Assembly: GCA_028873925.1 (NCBI GenBank)
Contig: JAPPNA010000152.1
Location: 1-35,482, forward strand
Origin: Bacteroidota bacterium
Lineage (GTDB): Bacteria > Bacteroidota > Rhodothermia > Rhodothermales > Bin80
DNA length: 35,482 bases
Reading direction: 5' to 3'
Positions 7,017 through 14,933 of the stretch are shown here, in pieces. The notes beneath the pieces were generated by a model. That model saw only the letters and a program-made list of their open reading frames with translations. It was not told where the DNA came from and did no database searches. A program made the translations under genes and the position numbers. The stretch's first letter is position 1; each line of letters begins with the position of its first letter.

Positions 7017-9326
7017 ATGAAGAATTGTGTCCTATTGCTTTTGGTCCTTTTGCCCGGGATTGCCGCAGCACAGTACGCACCGCAATACGGCGCTGCGGTA
7101 GCTATGACCGCGGATTACCTCATGGTTGGCGAAGGGCGCAACCTGCTTCTTCCAGGCACCGTTCATGTGTATGGGCGGGGTATGGATGGCTGGGAGCGCG
7201 CCCGGCAGCTGACACCGGGCGGAGACATTGCCCGTGGATTCGGGCGCGCACTGGCAGCCGATGGCAACCGACTCGTCATTGGGGCCCCCCTGACCGATGA
7301 AGTGTTCGTCTATGCATTGACCGATTCACCGGATTGGACCTTACAGGCGGTGCTGACCGGGGAATCCGAAGGTTTCGGGAGCACAGTTGCCATCAGTGGC
7401 AACCATATTCTGGTCAGCTCCCCCGGCAGTTCAGAACTGCCGGGGTCTGTAGAGGCGTTCCATCAGACTGACGAGGGTACCTGGCAGTCCTTGGGTATGC
7501 TTGAAGCGGCGGGGATTGAAACCGGCGATGGGTTCGGCGCGGCCCTGGCCTTGAGCCCTGAGCACGCCGTAGTGGGTGCGCCCAGTACCAGTTTGCGTGC
7601 AGGCGCGCTGCATGAATTCAAGTTTGATGGCAACAGCTGGACCTATGTCGGGCCTGTGTCAGCAGGCGAATCTGCGGCTGGCGACCGGTTCGGCACCAGT
7701 GTCGTACTGACCGACAACGGACTGGCTGTGAGTGCGCCCGGTCGCAGCAACGGCATAGTATTTGTGCTGAATCGGGGTGCGGAGTCATGGAAAATAATGA
7801 GAACTCTGGTATCGGGTGACCCAGGTAATTTCGGTGAAGCACTGGCCTATTCGAGTGATCGGCTCTGGATCGGTGCACCAGACGCGGATGGCCGCAGCGG
7901 GAGTCTCTATCTGGTAAAGGGCGATGGTGACCTGGTGAGTGCTCGCCCGGAAGATCTGCAGTTCAGAAGCCTGTTCGGCTCCAGCATCGCCGCGTACGAG
8001 TCAAACGCACTGATTGGGGCAACCGGACACGACAATTTTGAAGGCGCGGTCTACTACGCCGTAAGTGACGCGATAAGCGGTTCGGACGATCCGACTCCGA
8101 TGTTCTTGCCCGCCTTCTTCAACCCTAACAGCGATCTGGCCTCCATAACGGGTGAACAGATTGATTGCCGCGATGGTGCGGCAGGCATGTTTCCGTGTAG
8201 TGAGGTGGACATGATCTCGTTCATGACCCGGCAGGAAATCGGTGCTAAACGCGGCATCCAAGTCAACGATGTCTGGGGCTGGGAAGATGCCGCGACGGGG
8301 CGGGAATACGCGCTGGTAGGCCGGACCGATGGCACATCGTTTATTGACTTGTCGGATCCGTCCAATCCTCGTTACCTCGGCGATTTGCCCAAGACCGCCA
8401 CGGCCAATCAGAGCCTGTGGCGCGACATTAAGGTGTACAAGGACCATGCCTTCATTGTCGCTGACGGAGCCGGTGCCCACCACATGCAGGTGTTTGACCT
8501 GACGCAGCTGCGTGATGTGACCGAACCCCGGGTCTTTGAGGAAACGGCGCTGTACAAGGGGGTTTACAGCTCCCACAACATTGTCATCAATGAGGAGTCA
8601 GGCTACGCGTATGCGGTCGGCAATGACTCGGGCGGCGAGACCTGCGGGGGTGCGCTCCATATGATCAACATCCAGGATCCTACCCATCCGACCTTTGCCG
8701 GCTGCTTTGCCGATACACGCACCGGACGGCGCAATTCCGGTGCCACGCACGATGCGCAGTGCGTGACCTACCGGGGGCCGGATGCGGAATTTGTCGGCCG
8801 GGAAATCTGCCTGAGCTCCAACGGCACGGCGCTGTCCATCGCAGATGTCACCGATAAGGCCAATCCGGTCGCCCTGTCCATTGCCGAGTATCCGAATGTG
8901 GCCTACACCCATCAGGGATGGCTGACGGAGGATCATCGGTATTTCTACCTCAATGATGAGGGGGATGAGGTTTCAGAGGTGGTGCCGGCGACGCGCACGC
9001 TGATATTTGACGTGAGCGATCTGGAGGATCCGCAGCTGGTCAAGGAATACATGGGTCCAACGAGTGCGATTGATCACAACCTCTACATCCGCGGCGACAT
9101 GATGTACCAGACCAACTACCTTGAGGGACTCCGTCTGGTAGATATCTCCGACCCGGAGAATCCCGTGGAGGTTGGTCATTTTGACACGGTACCCTATGGC
9201 CCGAACGATAATTCGCCGGTACTGGGAGCCTGGAGCAATTACCCCTACTTCAAGAGCGGTGTCATAGTGGTAACCTCCGGGCGCGAGGGAGTATTCTTCC
9301 TGAAAAAACGTCCGGTGGATACGTGA
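7017..9326 (+). CDS. Secreted choice-of-anchor B family protein with N-terminal FG-GAP-like repeats
   Basis: A 769-aa protein starting at the ATG at 7017; AGGA lies about 5-8 bp upstream, and the TTG at 7014 is rejected. The signal peptide MKNCVLLLLVLLPGIAAA is cleaved near AAAQ. Residues about 20-350 hold seven FG-GAP-like beta-propeller blades, each with a GFG/RFG/LFG..a..... LvIGAP pattern, for example RALAADGNRLVIGAPL. Residues about 385-765 are the choice-of-anchor B/LVIVD domain. It shows GRTDGTSFIDLSDPSNPRYL, VDISDPENPVEVGHFDTVP and the terminal SGREGVFFLKK. Family members are extracellular and beta-propeller-like, with no established biochemical activity. Unlike many relatives it lacks a visible T9SS tail, ending in KKRPVDT. 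The TPR gene follows on the same strand after a candidate terminator. Confidence 0.88.
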   Translation: MKNCVLLLLVLLPGIAAAQYAPQYGAAVAMTADYLMVGEGRNLLLPGTVHVYGRGMDGWERARQLTPGGDIARGFGRALAADGNRLVIGAPLTDEVFVYALTDSPDWTLQAVLTGESEGFGSTVAISGNHILVSSPGSSELPGSVEAFHQTDEGTWQSLGMLEAAGIETGDGFGAALALSPEHAVVGAPSTSLRAGALHEFKFDGNSWTYVGPVSAGESAAGDRFGTSVVLTDNGLAVSAPGRSNGIVFVLNRGAESWKIMRTLVSGDPGNFGEALAYSSDRLWIGAPDADGRSGSLYLVKGDGDLVSARPEDLQFRSLFGSSIAAYESNALIGATGHDNFEGAVYYAVSDAISGSDDPTPMFLPAFFNPNSDLASITGEQIDCRDGAAGMFPCSEVDMISFMTRQEIGAKRGIQVNDVWGWEDAATGREYALVGRTDGTSFIDLSDPSNPRYLGDLPKTATANQSLWRDIKVYKDHAFIVADGAGAHHMQVFDLTQLRDVTEPRVFEETALYKGVYSSHNIVINEESGYAYAVGNDSGGETCGGALHMINIQDPTHPTFAGCFADTRTGRRNSGATHDAQCVTYRGPDAEFVGREICLSSNGTALSIADVTDKANPVALSIAEYPNVAYTHQGWLTEDHRYFYLNDEGDEVSEVVPATRTLIFDVSDLEDPQLVKEYMGPTSAIDHNLYIRGDMMYQTNYLEGLRLVDISDPENPVEVGHFDTVPYGPNDNSPVLGAWSNYPYFKSGVIVVTSGREGVFFLKKRPVDT

Positions 9327-9344
9327 AATGCGGGAACTAATCGG

Positions 9345-9376
9345 CGCAATGCGCATATGCGTGGTTTGCGATTTTT
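9345..9376 (+). terminator. Candidate intrinsic terminator after the choice-of-anchor B gene
   Basis: CGCAA (9345-9349) pairs with TTGCG (9366-9370). Inside this stem lies the self-complementary CGCATATGCG (9352-9361), and a run of five T follows at 9372-9376. The hairpin has an internal mismatch region, so it is a moderate candidate. It begins 19 bp after the stop codon. Confidence 0.5.
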
Positions 9377-9430
9377 ACAACGCTGGTCAGTCCGGCGGTT
9401 TCACTGTCAACAAAACTCAGTTTTAGCCTG

Positions 9431-10252
9431 ATGGATCGTTTTCGCAATTCTGTTTTCGGCCTGGCAGCCGTGGTGCTGCTGCTTACGGCTTATCCGGCGG
9501 CAGCGCAGGAGGAATACAAGGTGGCTTATAATGAAGGGCTGGAAGCAGCCAGAGCCAGTGACCTTGAGGGAGCCAGAGCTAAATTCCTGACCGCCGTAGA
9601 AGGAGCCAAGGCGGCCGATGACGAGGACATTTTACGCAAGTCCAGCTACAACATCGCCCAGATCAACAACAGGCTTGGCAATGCCGCCCTGAAAGGGGAA
9701 AATGCTGAAGGCGCGCTGAATTACTTTAGTGAAGGTCTTGAATTGTATCCCGACTACATCCGCAACAAGTACGGGGCAGGCCTGGCCTTAAAGCGGCTCG
9801 ACCGCATGGATGAAGCCCTGGTGCTCTGGAAGGAAACCGCAGAGGCCGCCGGAGATCGGCGCACGTCCCTGGCCGCTGAGGGTGCCATTCGCGATCATTT
9901 CATGTTCCAGGCCTCAAGCGCCGTCAGCAAATCCAATGCCTTATCGCGGGACGCGGACATTGCCCTGGCCGCCTTGGAGCAGCTGCTGGAGTTTGTGGAG
10001 CCGGACGCGGATTACCACTATTACCGGGCCGAGGCGCTTCGGATAAAGGGGCAGTTTGCAGAATCTGTAGCCGCCGCGGATCTGGCCTTGGAACTGCATA
10101 ACGGGAGCCGTTCTGATGCGGCAAAAATCTATTACACCAAGGGCGAGGCGCTTATGGCAGCCGGGGACCGCGAAGGGGCTAAGGCAGCCTTTCAGAATGC
10201 GGCGTTCGGCAGCTACAAAGCCTCGGCCGAGCATTATCTGGAAAGTCTTTAG
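9431..10252 (+). CDS. Exported TPR-repeat protein
   Basis: A 273-aa protein with a clear signal peptide (FGLAAVVLLLTAYPAAAQ, cleavage after about residue 25) and then helical repeats. TPR-like units are visible at about 30-62 (AYNEGLEAARASDLEGARAK), 68-105, 106-140 and, after a less regular stretch, 180-270. The last includes YYRAEALRIKGQFAESVAAA and YYTKGEALMAAGDREGAKAA. Such proteins act as periplasmic or surface scaffolds for protein-protein contacts; no catalytic residues are apparent. The gene lies 104 bp downstream of the choice-of-anchor B gene with a possible terminator between them, and it is followed by a strong terminator, so it is probably its own transcription unit. The start ATG has no obvious Shine-Dalgarno site, as for most genes here. 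The binding partner is unknown. Confidence 0.8.
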   Translation: MDRFRNSVFGLAAVVLLLTAYPAAAQEEYKVAYNEGLEAARASDLEGARAKFLTAVEGAKAADDEDILRKSSYNIAQINNRLGNAALKGENAEGALNYFSEGLELYPDYIRNKYGAGLALKRLDRMDEALVLWKETAEAAGDRRTSLAAEGAIRDHFMFQASSAVSKSNALSRDADIALAALEQLLEFVEPDADYHYYRAEALRIKGQFAESVAAADLALELHNGSRSDAAKIYYTKGEALMAAGDREGAKAAFQNAAFGSYKASAEHYLESL

Positions 10253-10274
10253 CCGGACTGATTCCACTCTTGCA

Positions 10275-10307
10275 AGGCCCGCATTCGTCTGGATGACGGG
10301 CCTTTTT
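10275..10307 (+). terminator. Rho-independent terminator after the TPR gene
   Basis: GGCCCG (10276-10281) pairs with CGGGCC (10297-10302) and is followed immediately by TTTTT (10303-10307). The loop is 15 nt. It starts 23 bp after the TPR stop codon and separates that gene from the nucleotide-sugar operon. Confidence 0.85.
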
Positions 10308-10348
10308 CTTGTGCGCATCCTACCGGCTGCCTGGCCATCCGAGTCACC

Positions 10349-11086
10349 ATGACCGTTGCCGCGTCAGCGCTTATCGGCAGCGAGACTCATATGGGCCAAG
10401 GGTGCATCATTGAGGAGGATGTCGTCATTGGAGATGGCTGCATTATCGGTCATCAGGTGATCATCAGATCAGGTACGCGCGTTGGAGATCAGGTGACGAT
10501 CCGCCATCATACGGCCCTAGGGGTGCGACCGATCCGGGGCAAAAACAGTGCCTTAAGCGGGCCGAATGCACTGGGAGGTCTCAAGATTGGCGACGAGTGC
10601 GTCATTGGATCGGGCGCTGTGCTGTATGCAGGCTGCACACTGGGCACCGGTGTGATGGTCGCTGATCTGGCTACGGTGCGTGAAAATGTTACCATCGGGC
10701 AGGGTACGATTGTAGGGCGCGGCGCAGCTGTTGAGAACTTCTGCACCGTAGGGGCGTGGTGCAAGCTTGAGACCAACGCCTACATCACCGCCTATTCCGA
10801 GCTTGAGGATCATGTATTTGTCGCACCGGGCGTGACGACCAGCAACGACAATTTCGCTGGACGGACGGAGGAACGGCACAAACACTACAAGGGGATTGTG
10901 GTCCGACGCGGCGGCCGGATTGGTGCCGGTGCCACGGTCCTCCCCGGTCGGACCATCGGGCGTGACGGTTTCCTGGCCGCAGGCAGTGTATTGACCCGCA
11001 ATCTGCCGGCCGGTGAAATATGGGCGGGGGTACCGGCCCGATTCCTGCGTGCCGTGCCTACAGCTCAGCTGTTGGATAACCAATAG
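10349..11086 (+). CDS. Left-handed beta-helix acyltransferase, WbpD/WlbB-like N-acetyltransferase
   Basis: A 245-aa hexapeptide-repeat protein. Imperfect [LIV]G.... repeats fill most of the length, for example GCIIEEDVVIGDGCIIG. A loop near ALGVRPIRGKNSAL and a C-terminal TVLPGRTIGRDGFLAAGSVL followed by AGVPARFLR are characteristic of sugar acetyltransferases. In the UDP-GlcNAc3NAcA pathway, WbpD/WlbB acetylates the 3-amino group of UDP-GlcNAc3NA using acetyl-CoA. The assignment rests largely on the next two genes, which look like WbpE and WbpB. It is longer than WbpD (about 190 aa), with extra helix coils at the N-terminus, so another acyl chain or sugar is possible. It is the first gene of a five-gene plus-strand operon, downstream of a strong terminator, and its stop is 8 bp before the next start. 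Confidence 0.75.
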   Translation: MTVAASALIGSETHMGQGCIIEEDVVIGDGCIIGHQVIIRSGTRVGDQVTIRHHTALGVRPIRGKNSALSGPNALGGLKIGDECVIGSGAVLYAGCTLGTGVMVADLATVRENVTIGQGTIVGRGAAVENFCTVGAWCKLETNAYITAYSELEDHVFVAPGVTTSNDNFAGRTEERHKHYKGIVVRRGGRIGAGATVLPGRTIGRDGFLAAGSVLTRNLPAGEIWAGVPARFLRAVPTAQLLDNQ

Positions 11087-11094
11087 ACTTCGGG

Positions 11095-12207
11095 ATGCAG
11101 CTGCAGATGGTTGATCTTCGGGGCCAGTACCGGAGACTCAAGGGTGAAATTGACCAAGCCGTTGCCGATGTCCTTGACTCGGCCCGGTTCATACGCGGCC
11201 CTGTGGTGGCTGCCTTTGAAGAAGAACTGGCCGAATATGTGGGGGTGACCCATGCCATCGGCGTAGCCAATGGCACCGATGCGCTCCAGATTGCCTATAT
11301 GGCCCTGAATATTGGACCCGGTGACGAGGTCATCACCCCCTCTTTCACCTTCATTGCCACCGCCGAGGCCGCAGCGCTGCTCGGTGCGACACCTATCTTT
11401 GCCGACATAGAGCCGGACACCTTCAACCTGAATCCCGCAAGCGTCGCGTCACTCATCACCCCGCGCACCCGGGCTATCGTTCCGGTACACCTGTTCGGGC
11501 AGTCCGCGGATATGGATCCCATAATGGCCTTGGCGCAGGAACATAACCTGGCGGTAATTGAGGACAATGCGCAGGCTATCGGGGCCACCTACAAGGGGCG
11601 TTGGACCGGAAGCATGGGCCGAATGTCCATCTGCTCGTTCTTTCCCTCCAAGAATCTCGGTGCTTACGGCGATGGCGGGGCCATCCTGACCAATGATCCG
11701 GACCTGGCCGGGCGCGTGCGCATGATCACCAATCACGGCGGGAGCCACAAGTACTTCAACGAAATCGTCGGACTCAACAGCCGCCTGGATGCCCTGCAGG
11801 CCGCCATACTCCGGGTGAAACTGCGCCACTTGGGGGACTTTACCGAACTTCGGCGGCAGGCAGCTGCACGATACGATCAGCTGCTGAGCCGCGCGATGAC
11901 CATCAGAACACCTCCGAGGGCATCCTGGGGGCAGCATGTATTTCACCAGTATACCCTCCGTACGCCGGCCCGCGATGAGCTGGCGACACATCTTGAGTCG
12001 CGCGGTGTTCCTTACGGCATCTATTATCCGGTGCCGCTGCATCGGCAGTCCGTATTTGCCGGTGAAGCGCCGGTGCCTGAGCTTCCGGCCACCGATGCCG
12101 CATCGCACCAGGTGCTTTCGCTGCCGATGCACACGGAGCTGACCGACGAGCAGCAGGTGTATATCGCCGAGGCTGTGCAGGAACATGTTCACCGGACCGC
12201 CACATGA
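11095..12207 (+). CDS. DegT/DnrJ/EryC1/StrS sugar aminotransferase, WbpE-like
   Basis: A 370-aa PLP-dependent nucleotide-sugar aminotransferase. The PLP lysine is K186 in FFPSKNLGAYGDGGA. Other family marks are GVANGTDALQIA near residue 63, FTFIATAEAAALLGATPIF and VEDNAQAIGA-type text (VIEDNAQAIGATY), and NSRLDALQAAIL. In the Wbp/Wlb pathway the enzyme transfers an amino group from glutamate to UDP-3-keto-GlcNAcA, and it works with a WbpB oxidoreductase, which is the next gene. Start candidates are the ATG at 11095 and, after QLQ, the ATG at 11107; homologues usually begin close to the VDLRGQY segment. The stop overlaps the following start as ATGA. DegT enzymes have many sugar substrates, so this specific role is inferred from neighbours. 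Confidence 0.85.
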   Translation: MQLQMVDLRGQYRRLKGEIDQAVADVLDSARFIRGPVVAAFEEELAEYVGVTHAIGVANGTDALQIAYMALNIGPGDEVITPSFTFIATAEAAALLGATPIFADIEPDTFNLNPASVASLITPRTRAIVPVHLFGQSADMDPIMALAQEHNLAVIEDNAQAIGATYKGRWTGSMGRMSICSFFPSKNLGAYGDGGAILTNDPDLAGRVRMITNHGGSHKYFNEIVGLNSRLDALQAAILRVKLRHLGDFTELRRQAAARYDQLLSRAMTIRTPPRASWGQHVFHQYTLRTPARDELATHLESRGVPYGIYYPVPLHRQSVFAGEAPVPELPATDAASHQVLSLPMHTELTDEQQVYIAEAVQEHVHRTAT

Positions 12208-13217
12208 ATCAGGTCCGTATTGCCCAGGTGGGCGCAGGCAACTGGGGCAGGAATCTTCTGCGGAATTTTCTGTCCATGGATCAGGTGAACGTCGTGGCGG
12301 TCTGTGACGAAGATCAGTCCGTGCTGCAGGCGGCCTCCGCCCAGGATCCGAAGCTTCATGTAACCGCCACATTTGACGATATCCTCCAGCGGGATGACCT
12401 GGATGGCGTGGTGATCGCCACCCAAACACCCCTGCACTTTGCGATGGCCCGTGACGCACTCCGGCGCAAGTTGCATGTGTTCGTGGAAAAACCCATGGCC
12501 CAGACTGCAAAGCAGGCAGAAGAGCTGGTTGCCCTGTCGGACGAAGTGGACCGGCACCTGATGGTGGGCCATCTCCTGCTGTACCACCCGGCTTTTCGAC
12601 ATGTGGAACAGCTGATCCACAACGGCGACCTCGGCCGGGTATACTACCTGTACAGTGTTCGTGTGAACCTTGGCATTATCCGCCGCCGGGAAAATGCGCT
12701 TGACAGCCTGGCTCCGCATGATCTCTCCATTGCGCTGGCCTATCTGAATCAGAAACCCGTTGCCGTTTCGGCGACCGGACAGGCCTACCTGCAGCCGGAT
12801 GTGTGCGATATCGCGTTTGCGACCGTGTTTTTTGAGCAGGGTGCCATGGCGCACTTGCACACCAGTTGGCTGGATCCGCATAAGATCCGCAAGGTCACGG
12901 TTGTCGGCGAACGCAAGATGGCGGTCGTTGATGATTGCGAGGCCATCGAGAAAGTGCGTGTGTATGACAAGGGGGTTACCCGAAGCGGCTACGCCAGTTT
13001 TGCGGAGTCGATGACGATTCGATCGGGGGATATTCACATCCCGCGGATCGGCATGCAGGAGCCCCTCAGGATCGAATGCGCGCACTTTATTGACTGCATC
13101 CGATCGGGCCGCCCGCCACGCACCGACGCGCGTAACGGCCTAGCAGTGGTCCGGCTCCTTGAAGCGGCCCAGCAGTCACTCCGGCATCAGGGTGCGCGCG
13201 TACCTGTTGGGCCATGA
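12204..13217 (+). CDS. Gfo/Idh/MocA oxidoreductase, WbpB-like
   Basis: A 337-aa NAD(P)-dependent oxidoreductase. The N-terminal Rossmann motif is VGAGNWGRNLLRNF, near residues 9-22. The hallmark EKP of the family is at E95-K96-P97 (HVFVEKPMAQTAKQAEELV), and a C-terminal Gfo/Idh beta-sheet domain contains LHTSWLDPHKIRKVTVVG. WbpB/WlbA enzymes oxidise C3 of UDP-GlcNAcA to the 3-keto sugar that WbpE aminates. The GNWGRNLLRNF glycine-rich loop resembles WlbA-type proteins. It is translationally coupled by ATGA overlaps both to the WbpE-like gene upstream and to the TIGR02757 gene downstream. Substrate identity is contextual. Confidence 0.82.
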   Translation: MNQVRIAQVGAGNWGRNLLRNFLSMDQVNVVAVCDEDQSVLQAASAQDPKLHVTATFDDILQRDDLDGVVIATQTPLHFAMARDALRRKLHVFVEKPMAQTAKQAEELVALSDEVDRHLMVGHLLLYHPAFRHVEQLIHNGDLGRVYYLYSVRVNLGIIRRRENALDSLAPHDLSIALAYLNQKPVAVSATGQAYLQPDVCDIAFATVFFEQGAMAHLHTSWLDPHKIRKVTVVGERKMAVVDDCEAIEKVRVYDKGVTRSGYASFAESMTIRSGDIHIPRIGMQEPLRIECAHFIDCIRSGRPPRTDARNGLAVVRLLEAAQQSLRHQGARVPVGP

Positions 13218-13996
13218 GTTCCAAGGCTTATCTGGATACACTGGTTACGCGCTTTGAGCAGCCCGCCTTCATTGCCGACGATCCGGTTTCCATCTGCCAC
13301 GCGTTTACCGATCCCCGCGACCAGCAGGTCATAGGGCTGTATGCGGCGCTGCTGGCGTGGGGCCGGCGGTCACTGATACTGACCAAGCTTGAAGAGCTGT
13401 GCGGTCGTATGTCGCATAGGCCGTGGGCCTTTGTGCGGGGTTTCCGGGTTGATCGGGACCGCCACCAACTGGACACCTTTGGTCACCGAACTTTTCTGCC
13501 TCTTGATGCGCTGATCTTTACCCGCAATCTGAACCTTCTGCTGCGCCGCCACGGCAGTATTGAGCGCATTTTTGACGTTCAGCACCAAAACACCGACATT
13601 GGCGATGCCATTGAGCGATTCAGCCGTCGGATGATGGAGGCCCATGATGACACGCCGCCGCGCCTGCAGAAGCACCTTGCCCGTCCCAGCCGCAACAGTG
13701 CCTGTAAGCGCCTGTGCCTGTATTTCAGGTGGATGGTACGCGGCGGTCCGGTGGATCTGGGTCTGTGGAAATCGGTCCGACCGAGTCAGCTGATTCTGCC
13801 GCTGGATGTGCACTCCGGTCGCCAGGCGCGCGCCCTGGGACTGCTCAAGCGCGCCGCCAATGACTGGAAGGCCGCCCTGATGCTGACCCAAACCTGCCGG
13901 ACGTTTAATGCCGAGGATCCTGCGCGGTATGATTTTGCATTTTTTGGCCTGGGGGCCTACGGCTCCGATGAAAACCCGTTGAATCCAAATGGCTAA
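13214..13996 (+). CDS. TIGR02757 (DUF2400) family protein, function unknown
   Basis: A 260-aa protein recognised as TIGR02757 by its overall layout. An N-terminal DDPVSICHAFTDPRDQQVIG is followed by LYAALLAWGRRSLILTKLEEL, then FRWMVRGGPVDLGLW and PLDVHSGRQARALGLLKR. The C-terminus has FNAEDPARYDFAFFGLGAYG. The arrangement of helices and the conserved DPxDxExxGLxAAxLAWG-like element recall HhH-type DNA glycosylase-like folds, but no activity is established. It is unusual to find it inside a sugar-nucleotide operon: the start overlaps the WbpB-like stop by ATGA, and the end overlaps the glycosyltransferase start by 8 bp. No signal peptide or TM segment is seen, so it is cytoplasmic. Confidence 0.85.
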   Translation: MSSKAYLDTLVTRFEQPAFIADDPVSICHAFTDPRDQQVIGLYAALLAWGRRSLILTKLEELCGRMSHRPWAFVRGFRVDRDRHQLDTFGHRTFLPLDALIFTRNLNLLLRRHGSIERIFDVQHQNTDIGDAIERFSRRMMEAHDDTPPRLQKHLARPSRNSACKRLCLYFRWMVRGGPVDLGLWKSVRPSQLILPLDVHSGRQARALGLLKRAANDWKAALMLTQTCRTFNAEDPARYDFAFFGLGAYGSDENPLNPNG

Positions 13997-14933
13997 GCGC
14001 CCCACACATCCGCAATTGTGCCTCGTGATTCCCTGCTACAATGAGGAGCCGGTGCTGCCTCAACTGATAGAGCGGCTGAGCACGCTTAAGTTGGAGATCC
14101 CCTACCGGGTCCTGTTTGTTGACGATGGCAGCCGTGATGGTACGCTCAGGTATCTGGAATCGGTCTGCGCCAGCGACGAGCGCATGGCCTGCCTGAGTCT
14201 GTCACGGAATTTCGGCCATCAGGTCGCCGTTTCGGCGGGGCTTCGTCACGCCAAAGGAGATGTGGTTGTCATCCTGGATGCCGATCTGCAGGACCCCCCT
14301 GAGCTGCTGCCCGACTTTTTGGCCCAATGGCACAATGGATACGATGTGGTCTATGGCATACGAACCAACCGTAAGGAAACCTTCCTGATGCGAATGGCCT
14401 ACAGCGTCTTTTACCGACTGCTGGACCGGTCGGCCAACGTCACGATTCCACGGGATTCGGGCGACTTTGCCCTGATCGACCGCCGTGTGGTTGAGGTGAT
14501 TAATTCGCTGCCGGAACACAACCGGTTTGTGCGCGGCATGCGCGCCTGGGTCGGATTCCGGCAAACGGGCGTTTCCTATGAACGTCCGGCCCGCGTGGCG
14601 GGAAAGTCAGGATACAGTCTGCGGAAACTGATCACTCTGGCCCTTGACGGACTGATCGGATTCTCCACTGTCCCGCTGCGAATGGCGTTTTGGCTGGGTA
14701 TGGGGGCTTTTTTCTGGGGCATAGCTAGGCTGCCCGGGCTGGTGGGTCAGACCTGGTTTGACGACTGGTTGCCCTTTGCCAACATAACGACGCTGATTCT
14801 GCTGCTGGGCGGACTGCAGCTTGCCGTGCTGGGCATTATCGGGGAGTATATCGGGCGTATTCTCGACGAAGTAAGGGGGCGCCCGATTTACGTGCTGAAG
14901 CACCGGCTGGGCTGGGCTGCCGAGTCAGACTAA
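13989..14933 (+). CDS. GT2 glycosyltransferase, polyprenyl-phosphate sugar synthase type (GtrB/ArnC-like)
   Basis: A 314-aa family 2 glycosyltransferase with a cytosolic GT-A domain and two C-terminal TM helices. N-terminal LVIPCYNEEPVLPQLIERL, then VLFVDDGSRDGTL (nucleotide binding), then ILDADLQDPPELLPDF carrying the metal-binding Asp residues. The TM segments are about residues 232-252 and 262-287 (TTLILLLGGLQLAVLGIIG), followed by the EYIGRILDEVRGRPIY motif typical of DPM1/GtrB/ArnC proteins. They transfer a sugar from a UDP or GDP donor to undecaprenyl phosphate. A natural guess is transfer of a sugar made by the adjacent Wbp-like enzymes. It is the last gene of the operon. Its TAA shares two bases with the convergent WbpA-like TAG, and no terminator is visible between them. 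Confidence 0.88.
   Translation: MAKRPTHPQLCLVIPCYNEEPVLPQLIERLSTLKLEIPYRVLFVDDGSRDGTLRYLESVCASDERMACLSLSRNFGHQVAVSAGLRHAKGDVVVILDADLQDPPELLPDFLAQWHNGYDVVYGIRTNRKETFLMRMAYSVFYRLLDRSANVTIPRDSGDFALIDRRVVEVINSLPEHNRFVRGMRAWVGFRQTGVSYERPARVAGKSGYSLRKLITLALDGLIGFSTVPLRMAFWLGMGAFFWGIARLPGLVGQTWFDDWLPFANITTLILLLGGLQLAVLGIIGEYIGRILDEVRGRPIYVLKHRLGWAAESD

Noticed and set aside
11449-13085. Long open frames on the minus strand opposite the WbpE- and WbpB-like genes (up to about 350 codons)
   Set aside because: They are shadows of codon bias in GC-rich genes. The translations are Arg/His/Gly-rich without motifs, while the plus-strand genes have clear catalytic residues.
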